Shown: positions 17,208 to 27,283, numbered from the stretch's first letter. The stretch: DNA of 64,000 bases from Palsa-506 sp963786975 (GCA_963786975.1 CAWBBE010000001.1:811358-875357); one strand, 5' to 3'. The notes: generated by a model from the sequence alone, not told the origin. Numbers and translations are program-made.

Positions 17208-18257
17208 TCAGAGCTCGAAGCGCGTGCCGACGGTGTTGGGGATGAACGCATCGCCGAACCGGGCGGCCAGCGCGTGCTGGGCCCGCCAGCCGGTGCAGTG
17301 CGCCGGCACGATGACGCCGGGCGCGAGCGCGCCGAGGTCATCGAGGACCCTCGGGATGAGGGGCTCGAAGACCGGGCCGCTGAGGTGGAATCCGCCGATC
17401 AGCGCGTAGAGCGGACGCTCGCGGGTCAGCCGCCGTGCGTACCGGCAGATGTTGACGACCCCGGCGTGGCCGCAGCCGGTGATCACGAGCAGCCCCTTGC
17501 CCCTGATGTCGACGATGAGCGCCTGCTCATCGAGCACCAGCGGGTCCGGTTGCCAGCGGCCGCCGATCCAGGCCTGCTGCGGCGGAAAGCCAGGCTCGTA
17601 GCCGGTGGTGCGCGGCACCTCGCCGGTCACCAGCACCGACCGGTCGAGCAGGAAGCTGGTGTGGCCCTCCTCGATCACGTCGAACCCGGCGCCGGCCAGC
17701 GCCCGGCGGCTGGTCGCCGGGATCTCCACCGGGTCGCGCCCGGGAATGGCCACCCGGCGGCGGAGCCAGAAATCCGGATGGATGAGCACCGGCAGGTTCC
17801 GCGCGCCCAGCTGCCGGATCAGGCCGTCCAGCCCGGTGGTGTGATCAAAGTGCCCGTGACTGCAGACGATCACCTCGATGCCGGACGGGTCGATCTCCAG
17901 GCGGCGCATGTTCTCGGTCACCCCGTCCGGGCTGGTTCCGGTGTCGAACAGGATCTGGTGCCGGGAACCGTTCCTGGATACGGTCACGAGCACCGAGAAC
18001 CCGTGCTCGGCCAGCAGCGTATCCGGGACGGTGCCGCCTGCCATGGTCGCGGCCGGCCGCCGGCCGCCAGTCCAGGCCGGCGGGCGGCGGGCTGGCCCCT
18101 GATCCGGCATGAGCCGGTCGGTGACGTTGTCCATCAGGGTCGTCACGGTGACCGAGTCGACCGGCTCGAGATCGAACACGACGCCCGGCTCGAAGTCGTG
18201 CAGCACCTGCGGATCCGGGTAGTACGGCTGGCTGGCTGGCCTGCTATCGGTGCACAT
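17208..18257 (-). CDS. MBL-fold metallohydrolase
   Basis: Start at 18257 has GAGGA about 10 nt upstream. The 349-aa protein has the dinuclear-metal signature CSHGHFDHTTGLDGL, preceded by LFDTGTS, and further ligands in TGCGHAGVVN and PAHCTGWRAQH. This layout matches the MBL subgroup related to 7,8-dihydropterin-6-methyl-4-(beta-D-ribofuranosyl)aminobenzene 5'-phosphate synthase. No signal peptide, so cytoplasmic. Substrate unknown. It is divergent from the YCII/sigma operon. Confidence 0.88.
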   Translation of the reverse strand: MCTDSRPASQPYYPDPQVLHDFEPGVVFDLEPVDSVTVTTLMDNVTDRLMPDQGPARRPPAWTGGRRPAATMAGGTVPDTLLAEHGFSVLVTVSRNGSRHQILFDTGTSPDGVTENMRRLEIDPSGIEVIVCSHGHFDHTTGLDGLIRQLGARNLPVLIHPDFWLRRRVAIPGRDPVEIPATSRRALAGAGFDVIEEGHTSFLLDRSVLVTGEVPRTTGYEPGFPPQQAWIGGRWQPDPLVLDEQALIVDIRGKGLLVITGCGHAGVVNICRYARRLTRERPLYALIGGFHLSGPVFEPLIPRVLDDLGALAPGVIVPAHCTGWRAQHALAARFGDAFIPNTVGTRFEL

Positions 18258-18405
18258 ACTCCGATATCCTCGCTGGCCGGCCCGGTACCGGAAAGTCCTT
18301 GAATGAAATCCCGGGAGTGGTGTCGGATCGGGGCGGAGGTGTTCGTAGCAGGGGTGAGCGGCTGCCCGCGAGGGGGCGCCCCGGACCACAGGAGATGATC
18401 TTCAG

Positions 18406-18729
18406 ATGCAGTACCTGGTTTCCGTGATCGATGACAAGAGCAATCCCGGCAGCACCGACAGGCAGCCTGCCATCAGCGCGTTCAACGAACGACTGATCGC
18501 CGGGGGCTACTGGGTTTTCGCGGGCGGACTCGCGGACACCGACGCGGCCACGGTCATCGACGACCGGGGCGGGCAGGCGGTGTTCAGCGACGGGCCTTTC
18601 GTGGAGTCGAAGGAGTACCTCGCCGGCGTCTGGGTGTGGGAGGCCCCCGATCTGGATGTGGCGCTCGGGCTCGCCGCCGAGGCGTCGAAGGTCTGCGATC
18701 GGAAGGTCGAGGTGCGGCCGTTCCTGTGA
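18406..18729 (+). CDS. YCII-related (DGPF-domain) protein
   Basis: A 107-aa protein starting MQYLVSVIDDKSNPGSTDRQ with the family hallmark FSDGPFVESKEYLAG. It is preceded by AGGAGATGATC and overlaps the sigma gene by GTGA. In actinobacteria DGPF proteins of this type are the constant genomic partners of ECF42 sigma factors and often their regulatory target. Enzymatic activity is not established. Confidence 0.93.
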   Translation: MQYLVSVIDDKSNPGSTDRQPAISAFNERLIAGGYWVFAGGLADTDAATVIDDRGGQAVFSDGPFVESKEYLAGVWVWEAPDLDVALGLAAEASKVCDRKVEVRPFL

Positions 18730-19952
18730 TCGACGTCGAGGAGGCGGTCACCCGGGCCCACCACGAGGAGTGGGCCCGGGTGGTCGCCGCCCTGACCAGG
18801 CGTTTCGGTGATCTCGACATCGCCGAGGAGGCGGCGGCCGAGGCGTTCGCGACCGCCGTCGAGCGGTGGCCGGCCGATGGCGTGCCGCCCAACCCCGGCG
18901 CCTGGCTGACCACTACCGCCCACCGCAAGGCCATCGACCGGATCCGGCGCGAGAACAAGCGCGGGGACAAGCAGAAGGAGGCTCAGCTGGTGTACGACGA
19001 CGACCCGCCCGAGCCTCCCGGCGCCATCGACGACGAGCGGCTCCGGCTGATCTTCACCTGCTGTCACCCGGCGCTCGCGCTGCAGACCCGCGTGGCGCTG
19101 ACGCTGCGCATGGTCGGCGGCCTGACCGTGCCCGAGATCGCCCGCGCCTTCCTGGTGCCCGAGACCACCATGGGGCAGCGGATCACCCGCGCGAAGGCCA
19201 AGATCAAGGCGGCTCGCATCCCGTACCGGGTGCCGTCCGCGGAGGATCTCCCGGCACGCGTCTCCGGCGTGCTCGCCGTCCTGTACCTCGTCTTCAACGA
19301 GGGCTACCTGGCGACCGGCCCCGGCACCGATCCGGTACGTCATGACCTGACCGCCGAGGCGATCCGGCTCACTCGCCTGATCCGTGCCCTCCTGCCGGCC
19401 GACGGTGAGGTGGCCGGGCTGCTGGCACTGATGCTCCTCACCGAGGCCCGCCGCACCGCCCGGGTCTCGGCGAGCGGCGAACTGGTCACCCTCGCCGGGC
19501 AGGACCGCGGGGCCTGGGACGTGGCGCTGGTCGCCGAGGGTCACCGGCTGGTGCGCGAGCGCCTGGCCGCCGGGGTGGCTCCGGGCCGCTACCAGATCCT
19601 CGCGGCGATCAGCGCCGTGCACACCTCCGCCCGCGACGTACGCGACACCGACTGGTCGCAGGTCGTCGCCCTCTACGACCAGCTGGTCCGCCTCGACCCC
19701 TCGCCGGTCGTCGCCCTCAACCGGGCCATCGCGGTCGCCGAGATTGACGGCCCGCAGGCGGCACTGGCGGCCGTCGGCCGTCTTGCGGACACGCTGGCCG
19801 GCTACCACGCCTACCATGCGACCCGCGCCGACCTGCTGCGCCGGCTGGGCCGCAGCCAGGAATCGCGCGCGGCGTACGGCAAAGCCATCGAGCTGGCGGG
19901 CAACACCGCCGAGACCGCCTACCTGACCCGCCGCCGCGACCAGCTGGGGTAG
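18726..19952 (+). CDS. ECF42-type RNA polymerase sigma factor with C-terminal extension
   Basis: A 408-aa sigma factor. Region 2 lies at about 5-75 (DLDIAEEAAAEAFATAVERW, NPGAWLTTTAHRKAIDRIRR) and region 4 at about 110-165 (LTLRMVGGLTVPEIARAFLV). A roughly 230-aa helical extension with TPR-like repeats ends the protein (SPVVALNRAIAVAEIDGPQA). That extension, together with the GTGA-coupled DGPF protein, marks ECF group 42, which lacks a classical anti-sigma factor and is controlled through its own extension. Confidence 0.93.
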   Translation: MIDVEEAVTRAHHEEWARVVAALTRRFGDLDIAEEAAAEAFATAVERWPADGVPPNPGAWLTTTAHRKAIDRIRRENKRGDKQKEAQLVYDDDPPEPPGAIDDERLRLIFTCCHPALALQTRVALTLRMVGGLTVPEIARAFLVPETTMGQRITRAKAKIKAARIPYRVPSAEDLPARVSGVLAVLYLVFNEGYLATGPGTDPVRHDLTAEAIRLTRLIRALLPADGEVAGLLALMLLTEARRTARVSASGELVTLAGQDRGAWDVALVAEGHRLVRERLAAGVAPGRYQILAAISAVHTSARDVRDTDWSQVVALYDQLVRLDPSPVVALNRAIAVAEIDGPQAALAAVGRLADTLAGYHAYHATRADLLRRLGRSQESRAAYGKAIELAGNTAETAYLTRRRDQLG

Positions 19953-20001
19953 CGCCCGTCGAGGACGGCCGCTGCCGGGTTCGCACTTTGAGACCTGCTG
20001 G

Positions 20002-21203
20002 TCACGATGGCGGGCGAGGCTGGGTGGCGGCGTTGTCGCGTCGCGGGAGGCGGACGGTGATGTCGAGGCCGCCGGTGGGGACGGCGGTGGCGTGCACGGT
20101 GCCGCCGTGCACGGCGGCGATCGATGAGACGAGGGCGAGGCCGAGACCGAAGCCGTCGTGGCGGGTGCGGTCGTCGAGCCGGGTGAACGGCAGGAACAGG
20201 CGTTCGACCTGGTCGGCGGGTACGACCTGCGCCGGTGTTGACGACGCGCAGGACGGAGTCGCCGTCGTCGGTGGTGGTCGAGATCGCGACGGTGCCGCCC
20301 GCGATGTTGTAGCGCTCGGCGTTGTCGAGCAGGTTGGCGACGAGCCGTTCGAGCAGCACTGCGTCGCCGGTCACCGGGGCTTCGTCGAGCGTGGTGGTCG
20401 TCGTGATGCCGTTGGCGGTACGTCCCTCGAGTGCGTCCTCGGCGACGGCGGCCAGGTCCAGCGGGTCGGTGAGGGCGCGCGCCTGATCGTTGCGCGCGAG
20501 TACCAGCAGTGCCTCGATGAGCCGCTCGGCGTGATCGACGGCCTGGCGGACGTCGGCGGCCATCGACACCAGCTCGTCGCGCGTCGGCTCCGGCTTGGCG
20601 AGGACGACGTCCATCGCGGTGCGCATGACGGTCAGCGGCGTGCGAAGCTCATGGCTGGCGTTGGCGATGAACTGCCGCTGGCTGGTGAACGCGCGGTCGA
20701 GCCGTTCGAGCATCGTGTCGAAGGTGTCGGCGAGCTCACGCAGCTCGTCGCGCGGGCCCTGCAGGGCGATGCGCTGGGACAGGTTCTGCTCGCTGGCCGC
20801 GCGGGCAGCTGCGGTGAGCCGGTGCACCGGCCGCAGGATGCGTCCGGCGACGATCCAGCCCGCGACCGCGGCGAGCAGCGTGACGCCGGCCAGGCTGAGC
20901 AGCGAGTAGGTCAGCAGGTGGGTGAGCGTCGTGCTGCGCTGCGCGGAGGCGCCGGCCTGGACGCCGTTGGCATACACCGCGGCGCACTTCTGCATGACGC
21001 TGGGCACGGCCGCGGTCTGCGCCGCCTGCGAGGCACTGCTCGATCGCTTGCTGGACCCGCCGCGGGATCCTGGCGGTCGTCGTGCTGTGCAAGGTGTGCG
21101 CGACCAGCAGGTAGGTGATCAATACCAGCGCGGCCCCGCCGAGCGCGAACAGCGACGCGTAGAGCAGCGTCAGCCGCGACCGGGCGCTGAGGTGGCTTCT
21201 CAC
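20002..21203 (-). pseudogene. OmpR-family sensor histidine kinase, frame broken near 21035 and 20232
   Basis: GTG 21203 overlaps the regulator stop (GTGA) and begins VRSHLSARSRLTLLYASLFA with a first helix. The frame shifts near 21035, where QAAQTAAVPSVMQKC resumes, followed by a second helix, HAMP, HisKA (ANASHELRTPLTVMRTAMDV) and the start of the HATPase (NLLDNAERYN). A second shift near 20232 restores FTRLDDRTRHDGFGLGLAL and a stop at 20002. Joined length about 400 aa. The second break corresponds to one missing C. Partner of the regulator upstream; likely senses an envelope stress and controls the export genes after 22 kb. Confidence 0.78.
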
Positions 21204-21853
21204 AGCCGGTAGCCGACGCCGACGACGGTCTCGATCAGCGGCGGGTCGCCGAGCTTGCGCCGCAGCCGCCCGACGGTCACCGCGACCGTGTTGCTGAACG
21301 GGTCGGCGTGCGCGTCCCACACGTGTTCGAGCAGCTCCTCGGCGCTGACCGCAGCGCCGTCCGCGCCGGCCAGGCACTCCAGCACGCCGAACTCCTTGCG
21401 GGTCAGGGTCAGCGGGATGCCGGCGCGGCTGGCGCGGTGCCGCGCGCGATCGACCACCAGGTCGCCCCGCTGCACGACCGCGGGCGAGCCGGGTCCGCGC
21501 CGCCCCAGGGCGCGGATCCGCGCGATCAGCTCGCTGGAACGCGAACGGCTTGCCGAGGTAGTCATCGGCGCCCAGCTCCAGCCCGTCGACCCGGTCCTCG
21601 ACGTCCGCGGCCGCGGTGAGCATCAGGATGCGGCTGGGCGAGCCGTCGCGCACCAGCCGCGCGGCAGACCCGGTCGCCGTGCACGGCCGGCAGGTCGCGG
21701 TCGAGCACGACCACGTCGTAGTCGGTGCTGGCCGTGCTCTCCAGCGCTGCCGCGCCGTCGTAGACCACGTCGACGGCGAAACCCGGCGTCGCGCAGACCC
21801 TCGCCGATCCGGTTGGCCAGCGCGACGTGATCCTCCACGACCAGCACCCGCAC
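21200..21853 (-). pseudogene. OmpR-family response regulator, frame broken near 21782, 21663 and 21543
   Basis: The pieces join into one regulator. VRVLVVEDHVALANRIGEGL and DAGF read in one frame, then AVDVVYDGAAALE with VVVLDRDLPAVHGDRVC in the next. RDGSPSRILMLTAAADVEDR and LGADDYLGKPFAF are in a third, and SELIARIRALGRR through the winged helix LTRKEFGVLECLAG to ETVVGVGYRL in a fourth. At each junction one extra base (TTT for TT, an extra G, CC for C) explains the shift. This pattern points to indel errors, not decay. About 215 aa when repaired; start may also be GTG 21859. Confidence 0.78.
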
Positions 21854-22050
21854 CTGCACATTGTGCGCCCGCCCGGATGACATCCGCCTAACAACCAGTG
21901 TTCGGCTGCGTGTCATCGGCTGCCTGCTAGACCGGGGAGGGCCGCGGCGCCGCGGACCACTCCGGACGGAGCAGCCCATGAAAGAGAAACCAGCGAGTCC
22001 CGGTGCGCACCGGCAGCCAGGCGCAGCCGCCACTCAGCCCCGAAGGAGGC

Positions 22051-22662
22051 ATGATGAACGACAGCCTCGCGGCCTGCGCCGGCCACCGCGGGCACGGCCG
22101 CGGCCAGCGCGAACCGCGGCCGCCATCATCACCACGGCCGCCCTGGCCCTGCTGGCGGCCTGCGGCCGCAGCCCGTCATCCACCGGTTCGGCCGGCTCGA
22201 CCGGGTGTGGGAAGGTCAGCGAACTCCCAGATCGGGATCAACTACGCCAGCTGCATGCGCTCGCACGGGGTGCCGAAATACCCCGACCCCGGCAGCAGCG
22301 ATGAGCTGGCCAGCGGGTTGCCTAAGGTCAGCCTGCAGCAGCTCGGGGTCAGCAGTTCCCAGTACCAGGCGGCCCGGAACGGCTGTGCACACCTGCTCCC
22401 GGACGGCGGCCAGCAGACCCAGGCCCAGTCGCAGCAGGACCTGAACGCCATGCTGAGATACGCCCGGTGCATGCGCTCCCACGGCGTACCGAACTGGCCC
22501 GACCCCACCTACGACTCCACCGCAGGCTGGGGTTTCAATCTGGTCCACGTGCACGGCTTCGACCCGAATTCGATGCAGACCGAAAACAAGATGAACGAAT
22601 GCAACCGCATGCTGCCCCCAGGCATAGGAGTCCCACTGAGCCGCCCGGGGCGGCCCGGCTGA
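22051..22662 (+). pseudogene. Secreted lipoprotein with repeated CMRSHGVP motif, frame broken near 22115 and 22210
   Basis: ATGATG after GAAGGAGG starts the gene. A lipoprotein signal (ITTAALALLAACGRS) lies in a second frame, and the mature domain resumes in the first frame at SQIGINYASCMRSHGVPKYP. The motif C-M-R-S-H-G-V-P occurs twice (YASCMRSHGVP and YARCMRSHGVPNWPDP), each with a cysteine, as in actinobacterial lipoproteins that accompany HlyD/MacB exporters. Probably lipid-anchored outside the membrane; ligand unknown. The two breaks cancel and look like indels. Confidence 0.7.
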
Positions 22663-22732
22663 ACAGTGGCTCAAGTTGACGGAACCGTCGCCCGCGGACA
22701 ACGAGAAGCGGAACGGCCCTGAGGGAGATGCC

Positions 22733-23890
22733 ATGAGTGCCAGGGCAATACCGGCGACAAGCGGACGTGCCGAGTCCGCCGGGCCCGGTGACCGGCGAGG
22801 CCGGCGCCGGTGGATGACGGTCACGGTGGCGGGTGTGGTGGTGGTGCTGGCCGCGAGCGCGGTGTGGCTGGCGGCCCGGTTCGGCGCCCGCGGCCCGTCC
22901 GGTTCGGGGAACGCCGCCAGCCTGTATGGCACCACAACGCAGACCGTGAAGCGGGAGACGCTGTCGGCGCAGACCACGCTGAGCGCGACGCTGGGGTATG
23001 CCGGGTCCTACCCGGTGAGCGTGCCGTCGTCCGGCTCTTCCGGGTCGTCGGCCAGGTTCACCTGGCTGCCAAGAGCAGGCCGGGTGGTCCGGCAGGGCCA
23101 GGTCCTCTACCGGACCGATAACGGCGTGCCGGCGTACCTGCTGTACGGGAGGGTGCCGGCCTGGCGGGAGCTGGCGGAGGGAATGCGCGGGGCGGATGTG
23201 GCCCAGCTCAACCGTGACCTGGTGGCCCTCGGGTATTCGGGCAGCGCGTATATCGCCGCGCTGGGCTGGGATTACTTCTCCTGGGACACCAGGTACGGGC
23301 TGGAGCGGCTGCAGGCGAAGCTGGGGCTGGAGCGGACCGGGACGCTGCCGCTGGAGCAGGCGGTGTTCCAGCCGCGGGCGCTGCGGGTGACCGCGGTGCG
23401 CGCGTCGCTGGGCGGCGCGGCGCGGGGGCCGGTGTTTTCCGCGACCTCCGCCCGGCACATGGTGTCGATCAGCCTGGACGCCGCCGACCAGTCGGAGGTG
23501 ACCAAGGGCGATCCGGTGACGATCACGCTGCCGGACGGGTCGGTGACGCCGGGGGTGATCTGGTCGGTCGGCAGGGTCGCCACCGGGCATGGCAGCTCGG
23601 CGAAGATCAGCGTGCAGGTGCGGCTGCGCCGTCCGGGGACGGCGGGGCACCTGGACCAGGCGCCGGTGACGGTGAACATCACCACCAGCCGGGTGCGCGA
23701 CGTGCTGGCGGTGCCGGTGGCAGCGCTGGTGGCCCGGCCGGGCAGGTATGCGGTCGAGGTCGTCGGCCCAGGCGGCGGGCATCGCCTGGTACGGGTGACA
23801 CCGGGCCTGTTCGATGACGCGGCCGGACTGGTCCAGGTCACCGGGCCGGGCCTGGCCGCCGGGCAGCGCGTCATAGTGCCGACGTCATGA
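22733..23890 (+). CDS. HlyD/MacA-like efflux adaptor with peptidoglycan-binding domain
   Basis: ATG 22733 follows GAGGGAGATGCC. The 385-aa protein has one N-terminal membrane anchor (WMTVTVAGVVVVLAASAVWL), then a barrel segment. A peptidoglycan-binding-type domain follows at about 135-205 (GADVAQLNRDLVALGY, DTRYGLERLQAKLGL). The C-terminal beta-barrel ends in VRDVLAVPVAALVARPGRYA. This is the adaptor seen with Gram-positive MacB-type exporters, bridging permease and cell wall. The ATPase gene overlaps its stop by ATGA. Confidence 0.9.
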   Translation: MSARAIPATSGRAESAGPGDRRGRRRWMTVTVAGVVVVLAASAVWLAARFGARGPSGSGNAASLYGTTTQTVKRETLSAQTTLSATLGYAGSYPVSVPSSGSSGSSARFTWLPRAGRVVRQGQVLYRTDNGVPAYLLYGRVPAWRELAEGMRGADVAQLNRDLVALGYSGSAYIAALGWDYFSWDTRYGLERLQAKLGLERTGTLPLEQAVFQPRALRVTAVRASLGGAARGPVFSATSARHMVSISLDAADQSEVTKGDPVTITLPDGSVTPGVIWSVGRVATGHGSSAKISVQVRLRRPGTAGHLDQAPVTVNITTSRVRDVLAVPVAALVARPGRYAVEVVGPGGGHRLVRVTPGLFDDAAGLVQVTGPGLAAGQRVIVPTS

Positions 23891-24672
23891 ACGGCGCGCC
23901 GGCCGTGCCTTCTGGCCCGGTCCCGTCCCTGGCCGACCGCCCGGGAAGGGTGCTGGAGCTGGATGCGGTGACCAAGATCTACCCGAGCCGGCCGCCGGTG
24001 ACCGCGCTGGCCGGGGTGAGCTTCACGGTGAGAGCCGGGGAGCTGGTCGCGGTGCTGGGCCCGTCGGGGTCGGGGAAGACCACGCTGCTGCATCTGGCCG
24101 GGACCTTGGACAAGCCGACCTCCGGCACGGTGCGGGTCACCGGCCTGGACGTGGCCGCCTTGTCGGACCGGCAGCTGGCCGGGCTGCGGGCCGGGTCGGT
24201 CGGGTTCGTGTTCCAGCAGTTCTTCCTGGCCGAGCAGCAGACCGCGCTGGCCAACGTGGCCGGCGGGCTGCTGTATGCCGGATACGGCGCCGCCGAGCGC
24301 CGGGAGCGGGCCGCGGCCGCGCTGGAGCGGGTCGGGCTCGGCCACAAGCTGTCCGTGCGGCCCACCCGGCTGTCCGGGGGCGAGCGGCAGCGCGTCGCGA
24401 TCGCCCGGGCGCTGGCCGGCTCCCCCGTGATCGTGCTGGCCGACGAGCCGACCGGGAACCTGGACCAGGCCACCGGCGCCGCGATCCTGGACCTGCTGGA
24501 AGACCTCAACTCCCGCGGGGCCACGATCGTGGTGGTCACCCACGACCAGGCCATCGCCGCCCGGACGCGCCGGCAGGTCGAGATGCTCGACGGGCGGATC
24601 GCCGCCGACAGCGGCGAAGCGGGCGAGTGGCTGGTGGCCCGCCCGCGGGCCGGGCCGGAGCCGGGCCGATGA
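23887..24672 (+). CDS. MacB-type ABC transporter ATP-binding protein
   Basis: A 261-aa ATPase with Walker A GPSGSGKTTLLHL, Q-loop FVFQQFFLAEQQTALANVAG, signature LSGGERQRVAIARAL, Walker B VIVLADEPTGNLD and switch His in VVTHD. Start overlaps the adaptor stop and its stop overlaps the permease ATG, so adaptor, ATPase and permease are translationally coupled. Confidence 0.95.
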   Translation: MNGAPAVPSGPVPSLADRPGRVLELDAVTKIYPSRPPVTALAGVSFTVRAGELVAVLGPSGSGKTTLLHLAGTLDKPTSGTVRVTGLDVAALSDRQLAGLRAGSVGFVFQQFFLAEQQTALANVAGGLLYAGYGAAERRERAAAALERVGLGHKLSVRPTRLSGGERQRVAIARALAGSPVIVLADEPTGNLDQATGAAILDLLEDLNSRGATIVVVTHDQAIAARTRRQVEMLDGRIAADSGEAGEWLVARPRAGPEPGR

Positions 24673-25910
24673 CCACGGCAATGCCTGCCGCCGGGCCGGG
24701 CTGGCCGGCGCCCGCGGCGCCAGCGCCGGCCCGGCTGCGGATCGCCGACCTGGCCCGGCTGGCCGCGGCGGGGCTGGCCACCCGCAAGCTGCGCGCCGCG
24801 CTGTCGGCTCTGGGGATCGCGATCGGGGTGGCCGCGATCGTCGCGGTGCTCGGATTGTCGTCCTCGTCGGCGGCGGGGCTGAACGCCGAGATCGCCGCGC
24901 TGGGGACCAACCTGCTCACCGTCCAGAACGGGCAGACCTTCGCCGGCCGGACCGCCGAGCTGCCCACGCCCGCCCCGGGGATGATCGCCCGGCTGCCCGG
25001 GGTCACGGCGGTGCAAGACACCGGGCAGGTCAACGGTGTCACCGCCTACAAGTCCCCCTACATCAACCCGATCGAAACCAATGCGCTCAGCGTGGACGCC
25101 GCCACCTTGGGCCTGCCCAGGGTGGCCAGCACCTCGCTCGCGCACGGCAGGTTCCTCAACGCCGCCACGGCCCGGGAACCCGTCTGCGTGCTGGGCGCGG
25201 CGGCCGCGCAGCGGATCGGCATCGACCGGATCTGGCCCGGCGAGCGGATCTGGGCCGGTGGCATGTGGTGCTACGTCACCGGGATCCTCAAGCCCGCGGT
25301 GCTGGCCCCCGACATCGACTCCAGCGTGCTGATCGGCTACCCGGCCGCCGAGAAGTACCTGGGCTTCGACGGGCATCCCTCCACCATCTACGTCAAGGCC
25401 GCCACCAGCCAGGTCCGGGCGGTGGACAACCTTCTGGCCGCCCAGGCCAACCCGGAAAACCCGTCCTATGTGAATGTGTCCCAGACGTCGGCCGCGCTCA
25501 CCGCCCAGCTCAAGACCAAGGAGGCGTTCAATACCCTGTTCCTGGGCCTGGGCGCGGTGGCGCTGCTGGTCGGCGCGATCGGGGTGGCCAACATCATGGT
25601 CATCTCCGTCCTCGAACGCCGCTCCGAGATCGGGCTGCGCCGCGCCCTGGGCGCGACCAAGGGCCACATCCGCATCCAGTTCCTGTCCGAGGCGACCCTG
25701 CTCGCGGCCATCGGCGGCATCGCCGGCGTCGGCGCCGGCGCGGCGGCCACCGCCGTCTACGCCCGGCACAAGGGCTGGGCCACCGTCATCCCGCCCGCGG
25801 CGTGGGCCGGCGGCATCGCCGCCGCCGTGCTCATCGGCGCCCTGGCCGGCCTGCTCCCGGCGATCCGCGCCGCCCGCCTGTCCCCCACCGGGGCCCTGTG
25901 GAGCATCTGA
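24669..25910 (+). CDS. MacB-type ABC permease
   Basis: A 413-aa permease with a cytoplasmic N-terminus, helix 1 (LSALGIAIGVAAIVAVLGLS), a large extracytoplasmic MacB domain (about 80-285) and a three-helix FtsX core (ALLVGAIGVANIMVISVLER, IGLRRALGATKGHIRIQFLS). Together with the ATPase and adaptor it forms a tripartite export machine; the OmpR system directly upstream is its probable regulator. Substrate is unknown; peptide antibiotics are typical for the family. Confidence 0.94.
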   Translation: MTTAMPAAGPGWPAPAAPAPARLRIADLARLAAAGLATRKLRAALSALGIAIGVAAIVAVLGLSSSSAAGLNAEIAALGTNLLTVQNGQTFAGRTAELPTPAPGMIARLPGVTAVQDTGQVNGVTAYKSPYINPIETNALSVDAATLGLPRVASTSLAHGRFLNAATAREPVCVLGAAAAQRIGIDRIWPGERIWAGGMWCYVTGILKPAVLAPDIDSSVLIGYPAAEKYLGFDGHPSTIYVKAATSQVRAVDNLLAAQANPENPSYVNVSQTSAALTAQLKTKEAFNTLFLGLGAVALLVGAIGVANIMVISVLERRSEIGLRRALGATKGHIRIQFLSEATLLAAIGGIAGVGAGAAATAVYARHKGWATVIPPAAWAGGIAAAVLIGALAGLLPAIRAARLSPTGALWSI

Positions 25911-26096
25911 CCGGCCACATCCAGCGACCGCGCCCCAGCTGGGCGGGTCGTGCGGGCTTGCCGGAAGGAGGCATCTTTGCGCGGGTAGCGGACCGGGACC
26001 AGCCAGTCTCCCAGCGGCATGTCGCTTCCCGGCTCTGCCGCTTTCCCGGCGCTGCCGCCTGCCGTGCCGGGCGACGCATCGCCGCTGGTCAGAAGA

Positions 26097-26118
26097 GCGG
26101 AGGATAGGAGATTCGAAC
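26097..26118. repeat. 22-bp copy of the 3' end of tRNA-Ser(GGA): candidate att remnant
   Basis: Bases 26097-26118 are identical to 41518-41539, the last 21 bases of tRNA-Ser(GGA) plus one flanking base, in the same orientation. The preceding GGTCAGA also matches the bases upstream of the tRNA copy. No tRNA can fold here. It marks a possible outer boundary of accessory DNA inserted at the tRNA. Confidence 0.7.
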
Positions 26119-26140
26119 GCGGCCGACGGCATCAGGGGTG

Positions 26141-26791
26141 TTACCACGTGCCAGTGTCCGGGAGGGGGAGGGCGACGAGCCGGGCGGCTTCGTCAGCGGG
26201 GACGCCAAGCAGGCGGAGCTCGGCCTCGGTGAGCTGGTCGACTGTGGTCTCTGTGACGCGTTCCGGGTGCCGCTGGCACATCCGCAAGAGCCCGAGCATG
26301 CCGCCGGCCGTGGCGCTGAGCGCGATCTCGGCATCCGGCACGGTGAACCGGCCTGTGGTTTGCCCGGCCTGGATGTCGCGCACGGCGCGCGGCGCCAGGC
26401 CGGTGGGGATGTCCAGGATGTTCAGGCCGGTGCCGGTGAGGAACCCGGCGATGTCGGGGTGGGTCCAGCCGAGCCGCCCGGTGATTCGTGTGCCCACGGC
26501 GAACAGCTCCGCCGGGTCGGTGATGCCGGCGCTGGCGCGGTCGATCATCTGCCCCCAGCGTTCCAGCACCTCTTCCGCGGCGGTCTGGAACAGTTGCTCC
26601 TTGCTGTCGAAGTGGTTGTAGAACGACCCGAAGCCGATGTCGGCCTCTTCGGTGATCTCCTGAATACTCGCCCGGTCCCCGCGGCCCTCGGCGATCAGCC
26701 GCACCGCGGCGTCGATGAGAGCCTGCCGGGTCCGGGCCTTGCGCCGGTCCAGCCGCGATACCCGCGGGGCCCCCGCTGCCGCCTCTGCCAT
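26141..26791 (-). CDS. TetR-family transcriptional regulator
   Basis: Start at 26791 is chosen because AAGGGG lies 6 nt upstream; the frame extends to 26845. The 216-aa protein has an N-terminal TetR helix-turn-helix (RQALIDAAVRLIAEGRGDRA, IQEITEEADIGFGSFYNHFD) and an all-helical ligand domain. A perfect 12-bp palindrome ATCAGTACTGAT lies at 26906-26917 upstream of its own gene, with a close match in the promoter of the catabolic cluster. It is therefore the likely repressor of both (inference). Confidence 0.93.
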   Translation of the reverse strand: MAEAAAGAPRVSRLDRRKARTRQALIDAAVRLIAEGRGDRASIQEITEEADIGFGSFYNHFDSKEQLFQTAAEEVLERWGQMIDRASAGITDPAELFAVGTRITGRLGWTHPDIAGFLTGTGLNILDIPTGLAPRAVRDIQAGQTTGRFTVPDAEIALSATAGGMLGLLRMCQRHPERVTETTVDQLTEAELRLLGVPADEAARLVALPLPDTGTW

Positions 26792-26905
26792 CACTGCCCC
26801 TTCTGCCGTTCCGCCGAGCACATTAGCGGCCACGTTCCCGGTCATAGCCAGCCCGTGGCCGCAGCCGCTGGCCGTCGCTCAAGACCATCTCGATGGATAG
26901 TTTTC

Positions 26906-26917
26906 ATCAGTACTGAT
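26906..26917. promoter_or_regulatory. Candidate TetR operator (perfect 12-bp palindrome)
   Basis: ATCAGTACTGAT sits in an AT-rich stretch (26890-26940) 115 bases upstream of the regulator start. A 10/12 match, ATCATAACTGAT, lies at 28067-28078 in the divergent promoter region of the ring-cleavage cluster. Confidence 0.55.
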
Positions 26918-27283
26918 ATTACATCACAGAATTGATTGTACGTGATGCGGAGCCGATGCGCATCTTGGCCTGCTGCGCCTTGGCTTCTTCCTTGCAGCGA
27001 GGCGGCTTGACGCCTTCATCCCGCTGCCTGCTGCTGTACGGGGCCGGCCGCGGTGATCGGGCCGGGAGCGTGACCGTCCCGCTGAACATGCGCCCTGGGC
27101 CTGTTCGCCGCCGCAGGCGCCGGCTAGCAGGTCACGGCGCGCACTCAGACGTCTTCGGGGTATGCGGGCCAGCTGTGCCCGGTGGCGGGCAGCCGATTGC
27201 CGGACCCCCGGGCTGCTGCCGGTTAATGCAGCCCAGCCGGGAAACCTGTGGATCCGGCCCGGAGATGACCTGGCCGGGCGGAA

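Noticed and set aside
21861..22304. A 147-codon frame as a separate gene
   Set aside because: It only carries the lipoprotein signal segment of the frame-broken gene at 22051-22662.
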